NCBI GenBank assembly: GCA_027422505.1
Contig: JAPQWV010001391.1
Location: 27,265-91,264, forward strand
From: Craterostigma plantagineum
Lineage: Eukaryota; Streptophyta; Magnoliopsida; Lamiales; Linderniaceae
Reading direction: 5' to 3'
Length of the DNA: 64,000 nt
A model generated the notes under the pieces. The model saw only the letters and a list, made by a program, of their open reading frames with translations, did no database searches and was not told the DNA's origin. Positions within the stretch are counted from its first letter, which is position 1; every line of letters begins with the position of its first letter. Of this stretch, positions 55,421 to 64,000 are shown in pieces. A program made the position numbers and the translations under genes.

Positions 55421-58400
55421 CTAGTTCACCATTTCTGAAATACCAATCAAGTCCAAGCAATGCTTGAACTTTGAAACTGGAAGAGCCTTCGTAAACAAAT
55501 CTGCAGGATTATCCTTCGTGTTGATCTTCTTGATAAACACCTTCTTATCTGCAATGATCTCACGAATAAATGATACTTAACATCAATATGTTTAGTCCTT
55601 TCGTGATACATCTGATCCTTGGTCAATGAATAGCACTTTGACTATCACAGAAAATAGTAAGAACTCCCTGATTCTGAGTTAATTCGCTGAACAACCCTTT
55701 CAACCACAAAGCTTCCATGATCGCATCAGTATCGCCATGTATTCTGCTTCATAGTAGACAACGCCACTACGTGCTGTAGAGTTGCTTCCCAGCTAACTGC
55801 ACAACCTCCAATACAAAATACATAACCAGTAAGAGATCGTCGTTTATCGAGATCACCTGCAGTCTGAATCAACGAAGCCAACGAGAGTATCACTGTTTCT
55901 GCCAAACTCCAAACAAGTACTTAGAGTACCCTTCAAGTATCTGAGAATCCACTTTACTGCTTGCCAATGTTCTTTCCCTGGGTTAGCCATATACCTGCTA
56001 ACAACACTAACAGCCTGTGAAATATCAGGACGTGTACATACCATTGCATACATAATACTGCCAACTGCACTCGAGTAGGGAACTCGTGCCATGTATGCTT
56101 CTTCCTCATCTGATGATGGTGACTGAGCAGCGGTTAGCCTAAATGGCTAGCAAGAGGAGTGCTGACTGGTTTGGCATCGCTCATGCCAAATCTCTCCAAA
56201 ACCTTTCTGAGGTAACTTTCCTGGGTCAGGTATAACTTACCAGCTCCTCTATCACGTCTAATCTCCATACCAAGAATCTTCTTAGCTGCTCCTAGATCCT
56301 TCATTTCAAATTCACCATTCAATAAGGTCTTCAACTGGTGAATTTCTGCAAGATTCTTAGCCGCAATGAGCATGTCAACAACATATAACAACAGATAAAT
56401 GAACGAACTGTCATTTAACTTCCGGAAGTAAACACAACTATCATACTTGCTCCTGGAGAAACCATGACCCAACATGAAAGAATCAAAACGTTTATACCAC
56501 TGTCTTGGAGACTGCTTTAATCCGTATAAGGATTTCTTCAGTAAACAAACTTGTCTTCTTTTCCTTCAACTATGAAGCCTTCAGGTTGCTTCATATAAAT
56601 CTGTTCATCTAAATCCCCATGTAGGAACGCCGTCTTGACGTCAAGCTGTTCTAACTCCAAATCATACATGGCAACGAATGCAAGTAATACACGAATAGAG
56701 CTATGTCTAACGACAGGTGAGAATACATCATTAAAATCAACACCTTGTACCTGACTATAGCCATTCGCGACTAATCGTGCCTTATACCTTGCATCGTCAG
56801 AACCAGATAAACCTTCCTTTTTCTTGAAGACCCACTTACATCCGACTATTTTCTTTTTCTTCGGCGGCGGCACAAGAATCCAAGTACCATTCTTGTGCAG
56901 AGACTCCATTTCTTCATTCATCGCTACCAGCCACTTATCAGAATTATCATCGCTTATTGCCTCCGAGTAGGTAGAAGGTTCGTCGCCTCCACCTGTTTCT
57001 TGCGCCACTGATAAAGCATACGAAACTAAATTTACGTACCGCTGTGGTAGTCGAATCTCCCGTCTCTCCCTATCTCTGGCTATAGAATATTCCTGCTCAG
57101 TACTTTCATCTTCAACAGGATCTGAATCATGTTCTGTTCATTCTGATATGTTGAACTCGTAGCAGGATCATCTGAAGGATCTTTGTTCATCTCGAGCTCC
57201 ACCTCGCTGTGTACACTATCCTCCTTTTCTTGATTAGAAGAATTAGTAGACTCTTTTGAAGGATGTAACATAGAAGACTCGTCAAATGTAACATCTCTGC
57301 TAATTATAAATTTGCGTGACTTGGGATCAGGATTATATAATCTATATCCTTCCGCCCCTGAAGCGTAACGAGGAAAATATATTTCTTAGCTCTAGGCTCT
57401 AACTTTCCTTCGTTTACGTGCATATAAGCTGGGCACCCAAATATTCTTAAGTTGGAGTAATCAGCAGGAGTACCTGACCATACTTCCTCAGGAGTCTTGA
57501 AATTGATCGGTGAACACGGTGAGCGGTTGACAATATAACATGCTGCGGCGATAGCTTCAGCCCAAAAATCATTTGTCAACCCAGCATTGGAGATCATACA
57601 TCGAGCTTTCTCTAAAAGCGTCCGGTTCATTCGCTCGGCAACACCATTTTGTTGAGGCGTCATTCGAACAGTGTGATGTCGAGCAATTCCTTCATTCTTG
57701 CGGAACTCATTGAACTCGCTTCCGCAAAATTCTAAGCCATTATCTGTCCGCAACCGCTTGATCTGTTTTCCTGTCTGCTTTTCAATCAAAGCCTTCCTTT
57801 TTAAACGTTAGGAAAACATCACTTTTCTGTTTAAGAAAATAGACCCAGACTTTCCTCGAAAAATCATCGATGAAAGTCAACATATATCTTGCACCACCTT
57901 TGGACGGAACACGAGAAGGACCCCATACATCAGAATGAATATAGTCCAAAGTACCTTTCTTCCTGTGGACTGCTGGCGAATTGAAGCTGACTCGTTTCTG
58001 CTTCCCAAAAATATAGTGTTCGCAAAAGTCCATCTTACCAGTACTTTGACCGCAAAGTAGGCCTCGCTTGCTTAAAATCATCAAGCCTTTTTCTCCCATG
58101 TGTCCAAGTCGCATATGCCATAATCTCGTGGTATCAGCCTCCGGGGATGTCGAAACTGCAGCGGAACCTGTAACAGTAGTTCCCTGCAAAATATATAAAT
58201 TTCCAGACCTGCAAGCTTTCATTACGACGAGGGCACCTCTGGCATCTTTAAAACTCCACCTTCACCTGAGAACCTGCACCCTTGAGATCAAGTGTGCCTA
58301 AAGAGATAAGATTTCTCTTCATATCTGGAACATGTCCTGACTTCTGTGAGCGTTCGGATGATTCCGTCGAACATCTTGATCTTAACTGTGCCTTTACCAA

Positions 58401-59363
58401 CAACTTTACACGGAGCATCATTCCCATCAACACATATCCACCATCAAAATTTTCATATGTGCAAAAACAATCCCGACTCCGACTTATATGGTAAGAACAA
58501 CCCGAATCTAAGATACACTCATTATCAGACCTAACAATATTTGCAGTTGCTACAAAATAGTTTCATCGCTCTCATCAGCAGCTAAACTAGCTTCGGCGGT
58601 TTATTAAATTGCTGATTTTTTTCTCCTTATATTTTAATTTAAAACAATCAGCTTTAATGTGTCCCTTTTTCTTGCAAAAATTACAGACTTATTTTCTGTA
58701 CCTGGATTCGACCTTTCTTCAGATCTGCTACTTTCAGCGTCTCTACGCTGGTCTTCCCCGTGCAAACAGGCCTTCTGCCTGGCTACCACTTGTTTCTCCC
58801 GTAATATCCCTATCTATTTATTCTTTCGATTGTAAAGCGGATTTGACACTAGAATATGATATCGTATCTTTTCCGTATATAATAGTGTCACGAAAATGCT
58901 TTAAAGACGAGGAAGGGAACACAACAAATATTATGGCCTGATCTTCGTCCGTCACTTGACTTCTACGTTCACCAATCAATAATGATAGAATCGAATTTAT
59001 CCAGATGCGAAAGAATAGAAGTACCTTCCGTCATTTTCATACTGTATAGCTTCTGCTTTAAATAAAGCCGATTCTCCTTAGTCTTCTTCATGTAGATCGC
59101 TTTTAACGCATCCCACATACCCATGGCCGTCGTCTCGGTGGCAACTTCTTGTAAAACCTCGTAAGAGAGATTTAAGATAATAGCCGATCTAGCTTTCTTG
59201 ATTCATAAATTGATCGTCCTTTATTTCGGTTGGTTTCTTCTTTTACGCCTTCAAGCGCCACCTCACACCGTCTTGAATTAGTATGGCCTCCATCTTGAGA
59301 CTCCACATTGCAAAGTTGACATTTCTGTCGAACTTTTCAATTGACATCTTTGTTATCGTCATG
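55421..59363 (-). pseudogene. Copia gag-pol of the older element, reverse transcriptase inactivated
   Basis: Gag starts at ATG 59363 (MTITKMSIEKFD) and is heavily broken. GAG-pre-integrase [17 protein letters not shown] near 58110; integrase with HSDVWGP (near 57925), RTDNGLEF (near 57740) and GVAERMNRT (near 57640); reverse transcriptase from about 56900, with FLHGDLDEQIYMKQPEGF near 56600. The catalytic YVDD reads YVVD (56374-56385), so the second Asp region is lost by substitution, not by indel. RNase H continues to DLFTKALPVSKF and a stop at 55421-55423. Numerous frameshifts. Related to the TNT1/Tork type, as is the element at 3131-8403. Confidence 0.87.
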
Positions 59364-59402
59364 GTGGCTAAAAAATAAATCGGGTTGGCTCTGATACCAA
59401 TT

Positions 59403-59878
59403 TGTTAGGATATGCGGAAATCCCCGAAAATTATTTTGCCCGAAAATGACGATAATAAATAAATGAGACGAAAAAATAAATTTGGACAGTGACACGAGAT
59501 TTACGTGGTTCGGTCAGAATGACCTACGTCCACGGGCCGGAGGGTAGAACTTCTTTATTATGTGGAGAGATTACAAACCCGTACACTGACGTGATACAAA
59601 AGCAGTACAAATATAAGGTGTAGGCTATACAAGAAAAATAAACCAGAGAGATTTTATCTGCTGTGGGTTTTTTTTCTGCAATCTGAGGGCCTCTATTTAT
59701 AGGAGATCATCTGCACCGTTTCTCATGTGAACTCGTGCAGCAAAAATGATGTGAACTGACTAATAATCAAACCCGCTGCCTTAGCCGATAAAATAATTAA
59801 AGTGCCTCTTCTTTGACTTGTCAAACACCCATGTGCTTATTTGATTTCTTTCTATCGCCATGCAGGTCATAATCAACA
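59403..59878 (-). repeat. 5' LTR of the older Copia element
   Basis: Next to the primer-binding site; ends AATCAACA. Confidence 0.92.
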
Positions 59879-59884
59879 AAGTTT

Positions 59885-60655
59885 ATGGGATATATAGTCT
59901 TGACTTGCTGCATGTGTGTTCATCAATATATGTTTTTCAGCGTTGGAGATTTTCTTTATAATATATGGAGATTTGTGCATATCTGCAAAGATTTATGGCA
60001 TTGACGTTTTTATGGTTATCCTCGAGCTCTTCTGTTTCGTCATTGAAGGAAAAACCTGAAGGGTAAAGCATAAAAATATGAGAGGATGATTTTAAAGTTT
60101 CTTCATTGTAAAGTAGACCGTTCACGTAAAGATAAATAATTGTTGTCGATTGATTTTGTAATTAAACGTCAAAGGATTTTTTTATGTGACAGAAGGAGAA
60201 CAGCATTGGTTAGCAATCTTAATTAAGGGCCATTAAGGCTACTACTTGTAGTCAATTCCGCCAGATTTTTAAGTCGAACTTGAAAGAAAAATAAATTTCT
60301 AAGTCATTTTTGCTCAGATTTCATTCAAAGTGCATATACGTAAGCTTTAAATTCGTTGATAGCAGCATAAAAGACTCGAAAATAGAAACAAATCTAAAAA
60401 CTATGAATTACAATTATCACCATTATCCGAAAGAAAGATCAGTTACAAAGTGATGCAGCAAAACTTGGACCAAAAAGATGTTACCTCTTACGGCTCGTTT
60501 AATACGGATGTATATGATGGTTATTAAATGGGTATGAGGTGTGTTTGATAAATTTAATCCTGTTGTTATCTTAGTATTGTTATACACGCCTTGTATACTC
60601 ACACACGTCCTTTACACACATTTTGTTCGTAGCTCTTGCAGTACCGTGCCCATCA
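59885..60655. other. Unrecognised intergenic DNA
   Basis: A/T-rich. A 62-codon reverse ORF at 59937-60125 has no recognisable features. Confidence 0.35.
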
Positions 60656-60660
60656 AAGAG

Positions 60661-60760
60661 GTGGGTATCCCAATACACGTCTTGCTAATATCAATGTTGT
60701 AAAACTCGCTTGGGTATCCCAATAACGTCTTGCTAATATCAATGTTTGTAAAACTCGCTT
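60661..60760. repeat. Tandem pair of a 50-bp unit
   Basis: The unit GGGTATCCCAATA...CTTGCTAATATCAATG...TAAAACTCGCT occurs twice in a row. The second copy runs into the MITE that follows. Confidence 0.8.
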
Positions 60761-61466
60761 AGGCGGTGGGCACCGCCTAAGCGCTAGTCGGCTATCACTG
60801 TGGCGAAAAAAAGGCTAATCGGGCGAATTAATCGGTAGCCCATTAATCGGCCAACTATTCCTAATTAATCGGCGATTATACGGCGATTATACCGATTAGT
60901 CGGCCCCTTAACCATTATTTAAGGAAATTAAATATAAAATATTACTAAAAACAAACTTGCATAGCAGGCATTGGCCCACTTACACACCAGAGCAGGCAAC
61001 GGCCCACTTCAGGCAAGCACTAGTCTTCTAAGAGGTGTGGTATGCTTTATATAGAAAGCAGACTGGCTTTCTTTACACAAACCATCCGGTGTGGGACATC
61101 ATACTTACAGTTCGATACTTGTATTTGTTAGTTGGCCGATTGCACAAAATAGTATTAAAACTTAAATAAAATAATTAAAACTGAAATCAAATATATTAAA
61201 CTGAAATATTAAACTATATAAGCTAACATATATAAATCGAAACATAAAAATAAAACGGAAAATATCGTTTACTTAAACTAAAATATTGCTGGAAAAATTT
61301 AATGTTTGGAAAAAATTATAATATTGGTATATTTAATCTATAAATAATAATAAAACATTTGATATACCGATTAATTTCCGCCTACAAACCGCCTAGGCCC
61401 CGCCTAGCCGACTAGGCGCTAGGCCCCCTCGGTCGCCCGACTAGCGACTAGCGTATTTTACAACAT
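60743..61466. mobile_element. MITE with GCCTAGGCG-rich ends
   Basis: Ends TGTAAAACTCGC and GCGTATTTTACAACA are inverted repeats. Both subterminal regions are rich in CGCCTAGGC and CGACTAG palindromic words; the centre is A/T-rich without an ORF. A 13-bp word TTGCTAATATCAA flanks it (60730-60742 and 61467-61479) and also occurs at 60682. The superfamily is uncertain. Confidence 0.6.
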
Positions 61467-61479
61467 TTGCTAATATCAA

Positions 61480-62990
61480 TTTTTGCCCCTCGACCTCGTT
61501 GATTAATTTACCTCTGCAAATCCATCTTCCCAAAATCAGTTTTCAGAACACAAATCGATCTCCATCAAATATTTGTCTCCACACTTCGATCTATCGGTTG
61601 CCGTCGTCAAGAACCCTCTCCTACGTTCGAGACCTACCCAATAATTTTTTTGGAAGCTCAGCACTTGATGCGTCATCAGCTAGGTGAAAAAAATGGGAAG
61701 TAGTTGAAGTAGAAGAATTTTTGGTGGTTCGATGCTTGGCAGTGAAAGGCTGCGAGGAAGCCGCGGTAGGTGGTGGGTCGCCAGAGGAAATGAGGAGAGA
61801 TGTTGGGTAGAAGAAATATTAAGTTTGCTCCTTTTCAATGAAAGAGACGAACAGTACAAAAATAGATATATTATATCTTTATTTTGTACAAGGGCAAAAA
61901 TGTCAGTTTTTATATTATAACAAATTCTATAGGCAAATCTACACTTAAATCCCTCCTCCCCAAACTACCAATCAACTAACTCTCCACCCCATTTAATTAT
62001 CATAAAACTCCCATTTCAAACATATATATCAAAACCTACCTAATGGACAATTATAACCTTGTAAAACATAAATATTACCAAAAAAACCAATTGAATTAGT
62101 CAACACCCCAACTTCCACCTTTTCACCTCAAACCAGAGACGAGAGAGATGACGAACGAATGAGCAAGCTTTCACTTTCAAACACCTGTGAAGGAGAGCGA
62201 ACGAGCTAGCTTCCACGAGCAAGCTTTCACGAGGAAGTTGAATGCATAAGAAGGAACGAGCGAGCTACTGTAAGCTTCATGTTTTTTATTTTTTCAATTT
62301 CTTGGCATTTGGGGTTAATGTAGAGCTTAGGCTTTGATAGGTGCATTTCTTCAAGGATTCCATGTCGGGCAATGTTAATTTCTTTGATTATTGCTTGAAT
62401 TTGGGGTTTAGGGCTAAAATGAGAGTTTTAGTTTTTTGTTATTTAATTCGCTGTTTTGATATCTTTCAAATTAGGGTTTCGAGATAGAGAACAAGCACAT
62501 GCATTTTCCAACACATCTGTGAACGAGAGAGAGACAGAGCAAGTTTCAACTATAAGGTAATTACTTGTTATCTTGGTATTGTATGTTATTTGAATATGGT
62601 ACTGTTTTTTCATGGTTTTGGTACTGCATTACATAATTAATGGTACTTTATTTATTTACGTCACGAGGGAGAAGAATCCGTGGATTGCGGCGTGCACGTT
62701 GCAATGTCCATGGATAAAATACATCGCCAGACCTACGGATCGTGGAATGTATCTTGATGATGTCGAAGTCGAAGCATATCATTGCTCCATGGCTTCTACA
62801 ATATTAAGAGATCTTATTGGTTTTATGTTCCACTTGTTTTGAATGATATTATCAATATTCGTAAGATTTTAGACTTGAGACTGATATGTTGTTCTGAGGT
62901 TGAGATTCAATGAACCTGTTCTTAGGCATTTTTTATGTTTCTAAGGTTGAGGTTCTGCTTGAGACTTGCTTTATGCTCCCATTATTTTGC
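61480..62990. other. Unrecognised region with short ORFs
   Basis: ORFs at 61499-61687, 61732-61920 and 62612-62842 are short. The last (GMYLDDVEVEAYHC) faintly recalls the start of a transposon-associated protease domain, but this is a guess. Around 62140-62270 the phrase (C/G)GAGCAAGCTTTCAC repeats. Confidence 0.3.
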
Positions 62991-63004
62991 TAATACCTGA
63001 AAAC

Positions 63005-64000
63005 GCTTGTAGTATCAATATTCATATATTTGTAGTACCAATATATAGACGTTTGTGGTACCATATAATAAGCTAATGTAGTACCACGAGTAGGTTATTT
63101 GTAGTATCTTTACCAGACCAAAAATAATTCGGATGGCATCGAAAAAATTCATACCCAAATTTGTAGTACCAATACCAATATTGTAGTACCAATAAATAGA
63201 TATTTGTGTATCATAATCGTTAGCTAATGTAATACCATACATAGGTGACTTATAGTACTCTTCTGTGCCATGTGTTTTTAACTATCGAAGTCGTACCCTA
63301 ATTTGCTGTACCAATATGCATATGTTTGCAGTACCAATAGGTAGATGTTCGTGGTTACCGTATCATTAGCTATTGTAGTACCATACATAGGTTACTTGTA
63401 GTATCTTACTGTACCGTGTGTTTAACTATCGAAACTCCAACCCTAACTTGTAGTACTAATACATATATTTCTCGGACCAATATATAGACGCCTGTGGTAC
63501 CATATCGTACGCTAGTGAGTACCACGAGTAGGTTACTTGTAGTATCTTTACCCTACTACATTTCAATTATCGAAAACGCTTAGTGCAAATAAGGCATGCG
63601 AACTTCCAAAATAGGCACATAATATAAAACATATGGTAACATAAAATATAGACACTAACTTTCAATCGATCAAAAATCATGACTATTTAGTAAGATGTTC
63701 TTACTAGTATCATAATAAGTAGAAAGAAAGTTGGGGTTCAACGTAATAATCCATAATATTTAAACATTAACCCACTAATATTGATACCAAATCATCACTA
63801 AAATGTTTATAACCATGGTAACATAGTCATGGACCAAAAATAATTCGGACGTGTCGAAAAATTCCTACTCAAATTTGTATTACCAATATAAATATGTTTG
63901 TAGTTCTAATATATAGATGTTCGGGTACCATACCCTACGAGCGTATGTTACTTGTAGTATCTTTTCGTACCATGTTTCTAACTATCGGACCCAATTTTGA
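63005..64000. repeat. Diverged tandem repeat, about 145-bp unit
   Basis: At least four units in a row (starting near 63010, 63160, 63300 and 63445), then another after a gap (about 63825 to the window end). Each contains TTTGTAGTACCAATA, a GTGGTACCATAT segment, TAGCTAATGTAGTACCA, and GTTACTTGTAGTATCTT. Units differ by many substitutions. The array may continue past the window. Confidence 0.8.

Larger units (their letters stand above)
54859..59878 (-). mobile_element. Full-length Copia LTR retrotransposon (TNT1-like), older
   Basis: A 5.0-kb element on the minus strand. LTRs of 478 bp (54859-55336, 3') and 476 bp (59403-59878, 5') start TGTTAGGATATG and end AATCAACA. They differ by several substitutions plus indels, more than the other three full-length Copia elements here. 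The target duplication is AAAGT (54854-54858), with AAAGT at 59878-59882 overlapping the LTR end by one A. The primer-binding site (TGGTATCAGAGCC) is at 59387-59399. Confidence 0.93.

Noticed and set aside
1..64000. CRISPR arrays, tRNA or rRNA genes, bacterial operons, plasmid or phage modules
   Set aside because: Nothing of the kind was seen. The only tRNA-like strings are retrotransposon primer-binding sites.

Overview
This is a repeat-rich nuclear window from a flowering plant, almost certainly a eudicot. The evidence is AT-rich intergenic DNA, spliced genes, tandem secreted DUF26 (ginkbilobin-2-like) genes, CC-NBS-LRR and receptor-kinase sequences, a C-type response regulator, and plant-type Copia, hAT, PIF/Harbinger and CACTA-like elements. 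The species cannot be told from the sequence alone. No rRNA, tRNA, CRISPR or prokaryotic operon structure was seen.

Layout. 1-12.4 kb: four tandem single-DUF26 genes sharing promoter and 3' UTR blocks; the second is split by a full-length Copia element (3131-8403). 12.4-19.2 kb: a large inverted duplication (arms 12397-14642 and 16915-19173) around a 2.3-kb spacer, with DUF26 genes in both arms and in the spacer, a solo LTR, and an LTR-like scrap at one seam. 19.2-23 kb: an old Copia fragment hit by a CACTA-like element, then a 1.9-kb element with TAA target duplications that contains a foldback hairpin. 23.4-23.9 kb: a broken tenth DUF26 locus. 24.7-34.3 kb: stacked transposons, namely an LTR remnant, a hAT element with CCGGTT-rich ends, and a 6-kb PIF/Harbinger element with an unexpected opposite-strand ORF. 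34.3-37.4 kb and 50.3-53.9 kb: two copies of one segment carrying a broken CC-NBS-LRR gene and a GC-rich hAT-type element. Between them lie MITEs, a Copia element nested in a MITE (38629-43622), a stray clathrin light chain exon, and a receptor-kinase last exon split by a GC-rich Copia element (44926-49739). 54.2-54.7 kb: a C-type response regulator, with a Copia element (54859-59878) just upstream. 60-64 kb: a MITE, sequence I do not recognise, and a diverged tandem repeat.

Function. The genes that can be read are mostly defence-type: secreted antifungal-like DUF26 proteins, NBS-LRR receptors and a receptor kinase. They sit in a region shaped by repeated retrotransposon insertion and local duplication. 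Only the DUF26 genes at 456, 13522 and 17613 (reverse) read cleanly from start to stop.

A caution governs many pseudogene calls. Single-base, mostly homopolymer indels are very common. The two LTRs of the Copia element at 3131-8403 differ only by such indels, with no clear substitution. Many apparent frameshifts may therefore be uncorrected assembly errors rather than real mutations.
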